From Aliiroseovarius sediminis (lineage in GTDB: Bacteria; Pseudomonadota; Alphaproteobacteria; Rhodobacterales; Rhodobacteraceae), in the NCBI RefSeq assembly GCF_022678485.1, contig NZ_JALBYP010000023.1:46540-110539 (forward strand): a stretch of DNA of 64,000 bases. Direction: 5' to 3'. Below the pieces are notes generated by a model. The model did no database searches, was not told where the DNA came from, and worked only from the letters and a program-made list of their open reading frames with translations. Numbering within the stretch: the first letter of the stretch is position 1; each line of letters begins with the position of its first letter. A program made the position numbers and the translations under genes. Shown here one piece after another: positions 17,568 through 26,557 of the stretch.

Positions 17568-19039
17568 AAAATGATTTGAGTATCCGCGTTGGGCGGTTGA
17601 ATGATGTGCTGTGCACGGTGAATCTTTTGAACTGGGATGCGCGCACGCAAATGCCGTCGGACGGAGCCGAAACGCGAGGGCATCAGGTTGCAACCCTGAT
17701 GGGTGTCGCGCGCGAGATGCTGTTGGACCCTGCGATGCAGGACGCGGTCGCGGGTGCCGGAGATGACCCAGCTGCCTGCGCCGTGCAGAACGCGATTGAC
17801 CACCACGCGCGTCTGCCTGCCGAATTGCTACAGGCGCAGGCCGAACACGCAACCATTGCTGGCGCGGCGTGGGCAAAGGCGCGTGAGGCGTCGGATTTTT
17901 CCGTGTTTCAGCCCCATCTTGAAAAGATCGTATCCCTCGCCCGCGACAGCGCACAGGCGTTGGGTTATGATGACCATCCCTACGATCCGATGGTCCAGAT
18001 ATTTGAACCGGGCGAGACGGCACAAAGCCTTGCCACCTTCTTCGACGCCCTGCGCGCTGGCTTGCTGCCGGTGCTTAACGCCGCCCGCAATCGGCCCGCT
18101 CCGCGTACCGACTTTCTATATCGCGACTATCCACCCGAATTGCAGCACCGCTTCGCCGCCGACACGGCGCGGGCGCTTGGCTATGATTTCGACCGGGGGC
18201 GACTGGACACCGCGGTTCATCCGTTCGAGGTGAGTTGCACCCGCAACGACGTGCGTATTACCGCGCGCTGGCCACGAAATTATCTGCCCATGTCGATTTT
18301 CGGCAGCATTCACGAAGTCGGCCATGCATTGTACGAACAAGGTATTGATCCGGCGCATACGCGCAGTGCATTTGCAACCGATATGATTGGGCTTTATGCA
18401 GTCGGCGGCACCAGTTTTGGGATGCATGAAAGTCAATCGCGCCTGTTGGAAAATCACGTGGGCCGTAGTCCAGCATTCTGGGCCGCGCACTACGCCCGCC
18501 TGCGCGACACCTTTCCCGAGCAGCTGGCCGACGTCACCGAGGCTGAATTCGTTGCTGCCATCAACCGGGTCGAGCCGGGCCCGATCCGCGTCGAGGCCGA
18601 TGAACTAAGCTATGATCTGCATATCATGTTGCGCGTTCGGATCGAGATGGCGCTGATGGATGGATCACTGGCGGTGCGCGACATTCCCGATGTCTGGAAC
18701 GCCGCGATGCGCGATGATCTGGGGTTGGACGTTGCGGACGACGCTTTGGGTTGTCTTCAGGATGTGCACTGGTCGTCTGGCTACATCGGATCGTTTCCGA
18801 CTTATACGATTGGCAATGCGACCGCTGCCGCGCTTATGGCGCATTTCGATGCAACCCAACCCGGTATCCGCCGCGCGCTGGACCACGCCGATACCGGACC
18901 GTTGCGCGCGGCGCTGTCGGATGTGGTATGGCGGCATGGCCGGTCGCGCAGTCGTGCGCAGTTAATGTCTGCATTGGGAATAAAGGCAAATGATCCGCAG
19001 CCATATCTGACCTATCTCGCCAACAAATTCTCTGGTTGA
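17564..19039 (+). CDS. metallocarboxypeptidase, M32 family
   Basis: 491 residues, the normal length for thermostable carboxypeptidase Taq-like enzymes. The zinc motif HEVGH is at residues 250-254. The downstream third ligand region (GMHESQSRLLENHVGRS) and DELSYDLHIMLR follow the family pattern. It is cytoplasmic, releases C-terminal residues from peptides with broad specificity, and is coupled to the ABC transporter by a 4-bp overlap. It is the last gene of the operon. Confidence 0.94.
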   Translation: MKNDLSIRVGRLNDVLCTVNLLNWDARTQMPSDGAETRGHQVATLMGVAREMLLDPAMQDAVAGAGDDPAACAVQNAIDHHARLPAELLQAQAEHATIAGAAWAKAREASDFSVFQPHLEKIVSLARDSAQALGYDDHPYDPMVQIFEPGETAQSLATFFDALRAGLLPVLNAARNRPAPRTDFLYRDYPPELQHRFAADTARALGYDFDRGRLDTAVHPFEVSCTRNDVRITARWPRNYLPMSIFGSIHEVGHALYEQGIDPAHTRSAFATDMIGLYAVGGTSFGMHESQSRLLENHVGRSPAFWAAHYARLRDTFPEQLADVTEAEFVAAINRVEPGPIRVEADELSYDLHIMLRVRIEMALMDGSLAVRDIPDVWNAAMRDDLGLDVADDALGCLQDVHWSSGYIGSFPTYTIGNATAAALMAHFDATQPGIRRALDHADTGPLRAALSDVVWRHGRSRSRAQLMSALGIKANDPQPYLTYLANKFSG

Positions 19040-19184
19040 TCGGCGCACGTGAAGTCGCTTGACGCTTCGTCATGGTAGCCTTGGTGCATATACTTCGGGT
19101 GCCGCGCTGCGGCTTGCTGTATGCTTCGGCGCAGAAAGAAGGGCCTAAGCATTTGGAATGTGGCGCTTAACTGGTCTGCAATCC

Positions 19185-19203
19185 TTAGGGTAGTAATACC
19201 TAA
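19185..19203 (+). promoter_or_regulatory. possible operator upstream of second TRAP operon
   Basis: TTAGG (19185-19189) and CCTAA (19199-19203) form a 5-bp inverted repeat around GTAGTAATA. It lies 58 bases before the dctQ start. No convincing -35/-10 pair was found nearby. The rest of 19040-19260 shows no clear terminator for the preceding operon. Confidence 0.3.
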
Positions 19204-19260
19204 ACCCCTTGTATCAGATCAAATCACCGATAGGATGCTCCAGCGGAGGAGGAAACCAGC

Positions 19261-19764
19261 ATGATATTTCGTTTCATCGACGGCCTGAACGAGGCTGTCG
19301 GACGGGTCGTTTCCGTCGTTGCAGTCATATTCGCGGCGATCATTATTTTTGATGTGTTTATGCGATATGCGATGAATGCACCCACCCGATGGGCGTTTGA
19401 TGTCACCAAGATGCTCTATGGCTTCTATTTCGTTCTGCTGGGCGGGTACGCGCTGCGTCACCAAGCCCATGTCCGTGTCGATCTGGTCACGGAAAAGCTG
19501 TCTCGCACCGCGCGCCGGTTTGTCGAGGTGTTGGGCTACCTGATCTTTTTCTTCCCCTTCGCATGGGTTTTCATGACGCGGTCTTATGAGTTTGCAATGC
19601 GATCTTATGTGCAGGGCGAGACCACATATGGATCGGTGCAGCTGCCTGTTTATCCGTTAAAAATGGCGATGGCGATCGCGGCCGCGCTGTTGATGATGCA
19701 AGGGATTTCCGAAGTCCTGAAACTTGTTTTTGACCACCGAGAGGACACGCCCAGTGACGCCTGA
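19261..19764 (+). CDS. dctQ: TRAP transporter small permease, DctQ family
   Basis: 167 residues with four membrane segments. The motif block GGYALRHQAHVRVDLVTEKLS is typical. A strong GGAGGAGG lies 9-16 bases before the ATG. Gene order here is dctQ-dctM-dctP, unlike the P-Q-M order of the first TRAP set in this window. Its end overlaps the large permease by 11 bp. Confidence 0.9.
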   Translation: MIFRFIDGLNEAVGRVVSVVAVIFAAIIIFDVFMRYAMNAPTRWAFDVTKMLYGFYFVLLGGYALRHQAHVRVDLVTEKLSRTARRFVEVLGYLIFFFPFAWVFMTRSYEFAMRSYVQGETTYGSVQLPVYPLKMAMAIAAALLMMQGISEVLKLVFDHREDTPSDA

Positions 19765-21076
19765 ATTAATCGCAATTGCCATGTTCGGCCTGCTTTTGCT
19801 GGGCCTTTTCATGGGGCATCCGCTGGCTTTCGTGCTTGGGGGCACAGCTGTTCTGGGCACCTTGATCGCGGGTAAGCCGATGGTGCTGGGGATCGTGATC
19901 AACCGGATTTTTGGCGATGTGCTGGATAATTTCACGTTGATCGCCATTCCGCTGTTCATTCTGATGGCACGATTCCTGTCTGACAGTGGCGTGACCGACA
20001 AGATGTTCGAATCCCTGCGCTTGATGATGTCGAACGTACGGGGCGGGCTGGCTTTGGCGGTTGTTTTCATCTCGATCCTCTTGGCGGCGACGACGGGGAT
20101 CATCGGGGCCTCGATCACCGTTATGGGCGTGATGGCGCTGCGCCCGATGCTGCAATATGGCTATAGCCCCACACTGACTACGGGGGTGATCGCGTCCTCG
20201 GGCTGTCTGGGCATCCTTATTCCGCCGTCGATCATGTTGATCCTGATGGCAAGCTATTCACCCCTGTCGGTGGGTGAGCTGTTCGCGGGGGCGATGATAC
20301 CGGGCGTGCTGCTTGGGCTGCTTTATGCGGTTTGGGTGGTGATCGTCGCCATTGTGCGGCCCGATATGGCCCCCGCCGTCGAGCCGGACGAGCAGATCAG
20401 CAAACCCGCGCTGGCCCGTATGTTGGCGATCGAGGCTGTGCCTCCGTTGGTGCTGATCCTTGGCATTCTTGGGTCATTGCTGGCGGGCATCGCAACCGCG
20501 ACCGAAGCATCGGCCATCGGCGCCGCGTTGGCTCTGGGCATTGTGATCCTGCGCGGCAAGTTCACCTGGCGCAGCTTTTATGGCGCGATGTTGGAAACGG
20601 GCCGGACCTCGGCGATGATCCTGTTCATCGTGGTTGGGGCGACCGCGTTTACCGGCGTGTTCAATATTACGGGCGGCTTGCGCGCGACGCAGGAAATCAT
20701 CCGCGGTCTGGATATGGAGCCGTGGATGCTGATCACCATGATGCTGTTCATCGTGTTCATTCTTGGCGCATTTCTTGACTGGACCGGCATCGTTTTGCTG
20801 TCCTTCCCGATCTTTCTGCCGATCGTACAGGAAATGGACGTAAACCTGCTGTGGTTCGTGGTGCTGATGTCTGTGGTTCTGCAGACCTCGTTCCTGACGC
20901 CGCCCTTTGGATACGCGCTGTTTTACTTACGCGCGATTGCGCCATCATCCGTCAAAACGATTCACATCATCCTCGGGGTGCTGCCGTTCATCGGTCTGAT
21001 CCTGATGATGTGTCTGGCCGTGGCACTGGTTCCGCAACTGGTGACGTGGCTTCCTGAAACCCTTTACAACAACTAA
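19754..21076 (+). CDS. dctM: TRAP transporter large permease, DctM family
   Basis: 440 residues from a GTG at 19754 (GTG ACG CCT, reading MTPELIAIAMFG), preceded by GAGAGGA; the upstream ATG in frame lies deep in dctQ. Length is standard. Conserved blocks include GHPLAFVLGG, GIIGASITVMGVMALRPML and LQTSFLTPPFGYALFYLRA. The protein is the sodium-symport membrane subunit and works with the flanking dctQ and dctP products. Confidence 0.92.
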   Translation: MTPELIAIAMFGLLLLGLFMGHPLAFVLGGTAVLGTLIAGKPMVLGIVINRIFGDVLDNFTLIAIPLFILMARFLSDSGVTDKMFESLRLMMSNVRGGLALAVVFISILLAATTGIIGASITVMGVMALRPMLQYGYSPTLTTGVIASSGCLGILIPPSIMLILMASYSPLSVGELFAGAMIPGVLLGLLYAVWVVIVAIVRPDMAPAVEPDEQISKPALARMLAIEAVPPLVLILGILGSLLAGIATATEASAIGAALALGIVILRGKFTWRSFYGAMLETGRTSAMILFIVVGATAFTGVFNITGGLRATQEIIRGLDMEPWMLITMMLFIVFILGAFLDWTGIVLLSFPIFLPIVQEMDVNLLWFVVLMSVVLQTSFLTPPFGYALFYLRAIAPSSVKTIHIILGVLPFIGLILMMCLAVALVPQLVTWLPETLYNN

Positions 21077-21094
21077 AACTGAGGAGGTATTCCG

Positions 21095-22186
21095 TTGACT
21101 GTAAAAACATCCATTCTCGCAGGTGCCGCACTGGCGGCCGGGGTGGCGACGCAAGCCGCTGCCCAAGAAAGCTGGACCATGACAACGACTTGGCCCACAT
21201 CGCTTGAGCTGATCGAGATCGACAAGCATTTCGTGGATCTGGCCAACAAGCTGACCGGCGACGCCCTGACCATCGAATTCTTCGAAGGCGGCGCACTTGT
21301 GCCGGCGGGCGAAGTGTTCGGCGCTGTGGAATCCGGCACCATTCAGGCTGGCGCTGACTGGCCGGGGTACTGGGCTGGCCGTAACTCTGCCTTTTCGCCG
21401 CTGGCGACTACGGCAAGCCTGTTCAACGCAGTTGATTACGTCAACTGGATCGAACAATGGGGCGGCGCCGAGATCTATAACGAGATCTACGGAAAATTCG
21501 GTATGGTCTATCTGCCTTATGGCGTAACCAACAACGAATCCGGTTTCCGCACCAACGAAAAAATCGCCTCACTGGATGATCTTCAGGGCAAGCGCCTGCG
21601 CCTGTCCGGGCTAGAGCAAGGGCGCCTGCTTGAAAAGCTGGGTGGCAGCCAAGTCTCGATGGCCGGTGGCGAAATCTATCAGTCGCTGGAACGCGGCGTG
21701 ATTGATGGCGCGGAATTCTCGACCCCGAACGTTGATTTCTCGGGTGGGTTCCATCAGGTGACGAAATACTGGGCCACCCCCGGTTGGCACCAATCGGCGT
21801 CGATCTTTGGCGTGATGATCAACAAGGCATCATGGGATGCGTTGTCGGATGAGACACGCGAAAGCCTGAAAGTTGCGGCGCAAGCCAACCTGGTTTGGTC
21901 GCTGTCGTTCACTGAAAAACGGGCCACCGAAGCCTATCAGCAATTCCAGGACGCGGGCATTGAAATCACTCGCTATGACGACGAAACGCTGGCAAAGGTT
22001 CAGGAAATGGCCAACGAGGTGATCGAACAGACCGCCTGCGAGAACCCCGATTCTGCCAAGGTGTATCTGAGCCAGCTTGAATATCTGGCAGATTACGCCA
22101 AATGGCGTGATGCGTCGGCGCCGTTCAATCTGGGACGCACGCCGAACGGGCCGGACATCGAAAAAATCCGCGCCTGCGCGAACTGA
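21095..22186 (+). CDS. dctP: TRAP transporter binding protein, DctP family
   Basis: 363 residues. The start is a TTG at 21095 with GAGGAGG seven to eight bases upstream; no ATG gives a complete signal peptide. A Sec signal ends near AAAQ (residue 24). MTTTWPTSLELIEIDKHF and GGEIYQSLERGVIDGAEF mark the same superfamily as the first receptor, but the ligand-site sequence differs (GAEFSTPNVDFSGG rather than GEFIGPWTDS), so the two sets probably carry different acids. A strong bidirectional terminator follows. Confidence 0.9.
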   Translation: MTVKTSILAGAALAAGVATQAAAQESWTMTTTWPTSLELIEIDKHFVDLANKLTGDALTIEFFEGGALVPAGEVFGAVESGTIQAGADWPGYWAGRNSAFSPLATTASLFNAVDYVNWIEQWGGAEIYNEIYGKFGMVYLPYGVTNNESGFRTNEKIASLDDLQGKRLRLSGLEQGRLLEKLGGSQVSMAGGEIYQSLERGVIDGAEFSTPNVDFSGGFHQVTKYWATPGWHQSASIFGVMINKASWDALSDETRESLKVAAQANLVWSLSFTEKRATEAYQQFQDAGIEITRYDDETLAKVQEMANEVIEQTACENPDSAKVYLSQLEYLADYAKWRDASAPFNLGRTPNGPDIEKIRACAN

Positions 22187-22210
22187 TCGGTCCACAAACA
22201 TGAAGATAGA

Positions 22211-22237
22211 AAGGCCCGCAGCGATGCGGGCCTTTTT
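22211..22237. terminator. bidirectional rho-independent terminator
   Basis: AAGGCCCGCA (22211-22220) pairs perfectly with TGCGGGCCTT (22225-22234) over a GCGA tetraloop and runs into TTTTT. On the other strand the same hairpin is followed by TCTATCTT. It lies between the convergent dctP and proV genes and can serve both. Confidence 0.9.
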
Positions 22238-22284
22238 CGTTGGTGGATATCCGTGGCGCAACAGCCGGCGGCTGCGATGCGAGG

Positions 22285-23364
22285 TCAACCGCTGCGACGT
22301 GCGCTGTCAGGGTCGTCGGATTGTTCGGACGGCACCAAGGCGCGAACAAGCTTGCGCATGTTCAGGAGCCCCACGGGTGCGCCGTCTTTTATCACACGAT
22401 AGCTAAGCGTGGTGTCGCCTTCGGACAGGGCGATGACGGATTCGAGAGTGTCGTCATGGTCAATATCGCCTGCCGTTTCGGCAAGCGGCTTGGTTGTGCG
22501 TTCCATGACCGAGCGTACACGAAGCACGCGGGCGCGGTTGATGTCGCTGACGAAGTCTTCGATATATGGGTCGGCAGGGTTCAGCAGGATATGCTGCGGT
22601 TCGCCCTGTTGTACGACAAACCCGTCCTTCAGAATGACAAGGTGATCGGCAAGCTTTAGCGCCTCGTCCAAGTCGTGGGTAATAAAGACGACAGTTTTCT
22701 GAAGTTCGTTTTGCAGTTCAATCAGCAGGTTTTGCATATCGGTCCGGATCAGCGGATCAAGCGCCGAGAATGCCTCGTCCATCAGCATGATGTCGGAATT
22801 GCTGGTCAGGGCGCGGGCAATGCCCACCCGTTGCTGCATGCCGCCGGACAGTTGGTGCGGATACTGATCGCCCTGTCCTTCCAGGCCAACGCGGTCCAGC
22901 CATTTGCGCGCCTCGTCGGCATATTTGCGTTCCCGTTCGCCTTCGACCGATGGCGCAAGTCCTGCATTCTGCAACACGGTGCGATGCGGGAACAGCGCGA
23001 ATTTCTGAAACACCATCGACATCTGGACCTTGCGCAGCTTGCGCAGCTGTTTGTCGTTGTATTCAAGGATGTTCTCGCCATCAACCCAGACTTCGCCCGC
23101 GGTGGGTTCGATCAGGCGGTTCAGGTGGCGGATCAGGGTCGATTTCCCCGAACCCGACAGCCCCATAATCACTGTCGTCTTGCCTGAGGGCACATCAACG
23201 TTGATGTCATTGAGACCCAGCACGTGCCCGTGCTTTTCTTGCAGCTCGGTCTTGCCCATGCCGTTCTTGACCTGTTCCAGCGCCTCTTGCGGACGGGCGC
23301 CGAAAATCTTGTAAAGATGGCGGATCGAGATTTTGATGTCGTTTTCGCTTTGCACGTCTTTCAT
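22285..23364 (-). CDS. proV: glycine betaine/proline-type ABC transporter ATP-binding protein
   Basis: 359 residues. Walker A GLSGSGKS is at 68-75, followed by Q-loop VFQKFALFPHRTV, the signature LSGGMQQR, and Walker B IMLMDEAFSALDP. The N-terminal segment before the nucleotide domain (IRHLYKIFGARP) and a shortened CBS-like C-terminal tail (VIKDGAPVGLLNMRKLV) are features of ProV/OpuAA. The CBS tail is used for osmotic sensing in OpuA-type systems, although only a partial CBS unit is visible. It is downstream of proW, 12 bases away, in the same transcript. Confidence 0.93.
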   Translation of the reverse strand: MKDVQSENDIKISIRHLYKIFGARPQEALEQVKNGMGKTELQEKHGHVLGLNDINVDVPSGKTTVIMGLSGSGKSTLIRHLNRLIEPTAGEVWVDGENILEYNDKQLRKLRKVQMSMVFQKFALFPHRTVLQNAGLAPSVEGERERKYADEARKWLDRVGLEGQGDQYPHQLSGGMQQRVGIARALTSNSDIMLMDEAFSALDPLIRTDMQNLLIELQNELQKTVVFITHDLDEALKLADHLVILKDGFVVQQGEPQHILLNPADPYIEDFVSDINRARVLRVRSVMERTTKPLAETAGDIDHDDTLESVIALSEGDTTLSYRVIKDGAPVGLLNMRKLVRALVPSEQSDDPDSARRSG

Positions 23365-23376
23365 TGGTCAATCCCC

Positions 23377-24408
23377 CTAGCGCGGCTGGCTGGCGTTGAT
23401 GCGGGCAAGAGCCGCTTTGGTGACACGATCTAGGATGATTGCCAAAAGGACGATCCCCAGACCGGACAACAGGCCGACGCCCAGCTCAAGGTTGCGAATA
23501 CCCCGCAGGACCAGAACGCCAAGACCGGGTGCTGACACCAGCGATGCGATCACGACCATGGCGAGGCTCATCATGATGGTCTGGTTGACGCCTGCCATGA
23601 TGTTGGGCAGCGCCAGCGGGATTTGCACGCCATAGAGTTTCTGCCTCTTCGTCATGCCAAACGCATCCGCCGCTTCGATCACGTCCTTGTCCACAAGGCG
23701 GATTCCCAGATCCGTCAGCCGGATCACCGGCACCATCGCATAAAGGATGATCGCAATGCCATAGAGCTTGGGTTCTGTCACCGAGAACAGGAAGATCAGC
23801 GGGATCAGATAAACAAAAGGTGGTAGCGTTTGCAGCATGTCAAGGATCGGGATCATCACACGCTGCACCTTGTCGCTGCGGGACATGGCGATGCCCACGG
23901 GCACGCCGATGATGACACATATGACAGCACAGACAAAAATGATCGCCAGCGTTTGCATCGTGTAATCGTAATAATCAACGAACGCGAGGAACCCGAACGC
24001 TGCCGCAACCAGGCCGACCAGCTTGAACGAGCGTCCGACGAGATAGACGATCAGCATCAGCGCAGGGATCATGATCCACCACGGCGTCGCCTGCATCAGC
24101 CAAAGTGTGTTTTCCAGCGCCCAGCTGAGCGGCTGTGTGATCGGATCAACGACAATCTTGAGTGTGTCCTTGATGTCAAGGAACCCGCGTTCCAGCCCGA
24201 GGGTCAACTCACGTGACTGGGGGATCTTGTCGCAAGCCTCGTGCAGGGCGTCGAGCGACGGGAAGGGTGTGTCCCACGCCGAAACGGTTGCTTCCTCCCC
24301 CGAGGTTTCACTCAGAAGGTCGGCCATGGAGGAAAGTCCCCCGCCGCCCGCATCCCCGCACCAGTCGCGCAGGCCCAACCCGTCGAATACGAAGTCGTAA
24401 GTTGCCAT
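23377..24408 (-). CDS. proW: glycine betaine/proline-type ABC transporter permease
   Basis: 343 residues. About 110 hydrophilic residues precede the first hydrophobic cluster, then six to seven membrane segments follow. The ProW block DMLQTLPPFVYLIPLIFLF and an EAA-type loop (DVIEAADAFGMTKRQKLYGVQIPLALPNIM) are clear. It forms the channel for the system. A stem-loop separates it from the upstream binding-protein gene. Confidence 0.92.
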   Translation of the reverse strand: MATYDFVFDGLGLRDWCGDAGGGGLSSMADLLSETSGEEATVSAWDTPFPSLDALHEACDKIPQSRELTLGLERGFLDIKDTLKIVVDPITQPLSWALENTLWLMQATPWWIMIPALMLIVYLVGRSFKLVGLVAAAFGFLAFVDYYDYTMQTLAIIFVCAVICVIIGVPVGIAMSRSDKVQRVMIPILDMLQTLPPFVYLIPLIFLFSVTEPKLYGIAIILYAMVPVIRLTDLGIRLVDKDVIEAADAFGMTKRQKLYGVQIPLALPNIMAGVNQTIMMSLAMVVIASLVSAPGLGVLVLRGIRNLELGVGLLSGLGIVLLAIILDRVTKAALARINASQPR

Positions 24409-24469
24409 CTATCCCTTATCCCTCATGTCGGCCGCGCATCGGCCTTGTTGTTTGCAATTTAGGTTTCGC

Positions 24470-24495
24470 GGCCGGCACATCACGTGATGCCGGCC
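24470..24495 (-). terminator. stem-loop between proX and proW
   Basis: GGCCGGCA followed by TCAC (with a two-base bulge) pairs with GTGA TGCCGGCC, forming a 12-bp interrupted stem at 24470-24495. It begins 14 bases after the proX stop in the direction of transcription and has no T-run. Its position matches the hairpins after the dctP and dppA-like genes. Confidence 0.6.
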
Positions 24496-24508
24496 ACCGG
24501 TCGAAAGA

Positions 24509-25480
24509 TCAGTTATCCAGCAGTGTCGACAGACGCGTGCGCGCCTCGTCGCTTAGCCATTCAGACCATTTTTCCTTGTTTTCAAGCATCCAGTGCACGG
24601 CGGTTTCTTCGGGCGAGGCGTTGTTTTCGCCTTTCCACGCCAAAAGCGTGCTCATCTCGTCGGTATCAAAGCTGATATGACTCATCAGGTCCGCAATCTC
24701 GGGCTTTTCGTCGACCAGACGCGTTGTCGCCACAGTATAAACAAGGCTTGGCGGGTATGCGCTGGGTTTGGGATCTTTCACATCCGGATCAAGGTTGGCT
24801 TCATGCACATCCTGAATTGCCGGACCGATATCAACCATGGTCATGTCATACCGACCCATGATCGCAGTTGGTTCCCAGTAATAGCCGAACCACGGCTCTT
24901 TCTGCTCGTATGCAGCGGCCAGCGATGCGGCTAGCGTCTCACCACCGCCATGATCGAAGATTTCGATCCCGGCTTCTTCAAGCCCGTAGGCGCGGGCGAT
25001 GTTGTGGTTGATGATATTGCAGACCCATCCGCCATCGGGGCAGTTGTTAAAGCGGTTTCCAACCAATTCGGGATTGTCGAGAATACCTTGAATTGTCTTA
25101 AGCTCCGGGTGCTCTTCGGCAAGATAGGTGGGAATCCACCACGCTTCGACACCGCCGGGATCAAGCACTTTGGTCAAATCCTTGATCACGCCATCCGCCT
25201 TGAGCTTATCATAAGCGGCACCGGCAGAGTTGACCCATAGTTCGGTGACAATATCGGGTTCATTGTTTTCGGCCAGCGACGTCAGCGCCGGAATGGTATC
25301 CGATGGTACGCGCGTCACGGTGCAGCCATATCCCTGTTCCATCAGGAAAGAGGCAATTTCAGTGGTGATAATCGCCGAGGAGAAGGTCATCTCGGTAATG
25401 CTTACTTCGCCGCAATCCGCAGAGGCGATAGCTGGTGCCGCAACAGAAATGGCGGCGGCAGACAAAATTCGTTTTATCAT
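24509..25480 (-). CDS. proX: glycine betaine/choline-type ABC binding protein, copy 1
   Basis: 323 residues with a Sec signal ending near ASA21. It belongs to the OpuAC/ProX family (DPGGVEAWWIPTYLAEEHPEL, EPWFGYYWEPTAIMGRYDM). Trp and Tyr residues of these blocks are of the kind that form the aromatic box for a quaternary amine, and related receptors bind glycine betaine, choline, proline betaine or trimethylamine N-oxide. The AAAAGG site lies ten bases from the ATG. It is a close paralogue of the gene immediately upstream. Confidence 0.88.
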   Translation of the reverse strand: MIKRILSAAAISVAAPAIASADCGEVSITEMTFSSAIITTEIASFLMEQGYGCTVTRVPSDTIPALTSLAENNEPDIVTELWVNSAGAAYDKLKADGVIKDLTKVLDPGGVEAWWIPTYLAEEHPELKTIQGILDNPELVGNRFNNCPDGGWVCNIINHNIARAYGLEEAGIEIFDHGGGETLAASLAAAYEQKEPWFGYYWEPTAIMGRYDMTMVDIGPAIQDVHEANLDPDVKDPKPSAYPPSLVYTVATTRLVDEKPEIADLMSHISFDTDEMSTLLAWKGENNASPEETAVHWMLENKEKWSEWLSDEARTRLSTLLDN

Positions 25481-25521
25481 GATCGCGTTACCTTTTATTG
25501 TTGGTCTATCGAAATAAAGCC

Positions 25522-25549
25522 AAGGGACGGCACTAGTGCGCCGTCCCTT
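25522..25549 (-). terminator. terminator-like hairpin between tandem proX genes
   Basis: AAGGGACGGC (25522-25531) pairs with GCCGTCCCTT (25540-25549) over an eight-base loop. It starts 18 bases past the stop of the upstream proX on the minus strand; the bases after it there (GGCTTTATTT) are moderately T-rich. It should reduce transcription from the first proX into the second and the permease genes. Confidence 0.75.
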
Positions 25550-25567
25550 TTATCTTTTCACATCAAC

Positions 25568-26539
25568 TTACTTAAGCAACGCCGAAAGCTTCTCTTTCGC
25601 GTCGTCATTCAGCCAGCTGCTCCACTCGTCCTTGTTGTTTTGCAGGTAGTAAACGGCGGCCTCTTCGGCGGTCGCGTTGTTTTCATCCTGCCAGGCGAGA
25701 AGACTGCTCATTGTGTCGGTCTTGAACGTGATGTTGGTCAGCAGCTGCGTCTCTTCGGGATGCTTTTCGCTGAATTCTTTGGTCACGATGGTCAGGACCG
25801 GCGCGGTCGGGAAGGCCGACGGCTTGGGGTCGGGATTGTCGGCGTTCTGGTTGGCCGCGTGCGATTCTTCATCATAATCGCCCAGATCGACGCTGACCAT
25901 GTCATACTTACCTAGGGGTGTGGTGGGCGCCCAGTAGTAACCGAACCAAGGTTCTTTGCTTTCAAAGGCCGATGCCATCGAGGTTGCCAGCGTCTCGCCC
26001 GAGCCGTGGTTGAACACTTCGATGCCATGCCCTTCCAGATCGAAGGCGCGCGACAGGTTGTCGCTGGCGATGCGACAGCCCCAGCCGTCGGGGCAGTTGT
26101 TGAACATGCCGCCGACCAGATCGGGGTTTTCCAAAATGCCCTCGATGGTTTTCAGCTCGGGATGCTCTTCGGCCAGATAGGATGGAATCCACCAGCCTTC
26201 GACCCCGCCGGGGTCCAGCACGCTGGTCAGTTCAACGATCTTGCCGTTCTGCTTCAGCTTGTCATAAACCACGCCAGCCGAATTGGGCCACAGTTCAGGA
26301 ACGATATCCGGCTCGTTGTTTTCGGACAGTGAGGTCACAGCGGGCGTCGTATCGGATGGCACAACCGCAACGTCGCAGCCATACCCCTGCTCAAGCAGGA
26401 ATTTCGAGGCGGCGACAACGATCTTGGCCGAGGCCCAGTTCATTTCCGCCATCGACACTTCGCCGCATTGGTCTTGGGCCAGCAGCGCCGAAGGTGCTGC
26501 GATGGTCGCGAAGACTGCGCCATAGAATGTGCGTTTCAT
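25568..26539 (-). CDS. proX: glycine betaine/choline-type ABC binding protein, copy 2
   Basis: 323 residues from the ATG at 26539 (MKRTFYG), supported by AAGGAG nine bases upstream; an ATG six codons earlier has its purine tract too close. The signal ends near LLAQ. It shares the DPGGVEGWWIPSYLAEEHPELKT and EPWFGYYWAP blocks with copy 1 and clearly arose by duplication, but the middle differs (PDGWGCRIASDNLSRAF against PDGGWVCNIINHNIARAY). It is the first gene of the operon, with an intercistronic terminator after it, so it may be the most abundant product. Confidence 0.88.
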   Translation of the reverse strand: MKRTFYGAVFATIAAPSALLAQDQCGEVSMAEMNWASAKIVVAASKFLLEQGYGCDVAVVPSDTTPAVTSLSENNEPDIVPELWPNSAGVVYDKLKQNGKIVELTSVLDPGGVEGWWIPSYLAEEHPELKTIEGILENPDLVGGMFNNCPDGWGCRIASDNLSRAFDLEGHGIEVFNHGSGETLATSMASAFESKEPWFGYYWAPTTPLGKYDMVSVDLGDYDEESHAANQNADNPDPKPSAFPTAPVLTIVTKEFSEKHPEETQLLTNITFKTDTMSSLLAWQDENNATAEEAAVYYLQNNKDEWSSWLNDDAKEKLSALLK

Positions 26540-26557
26540 CTTGTCTTTCTCCTTCAT

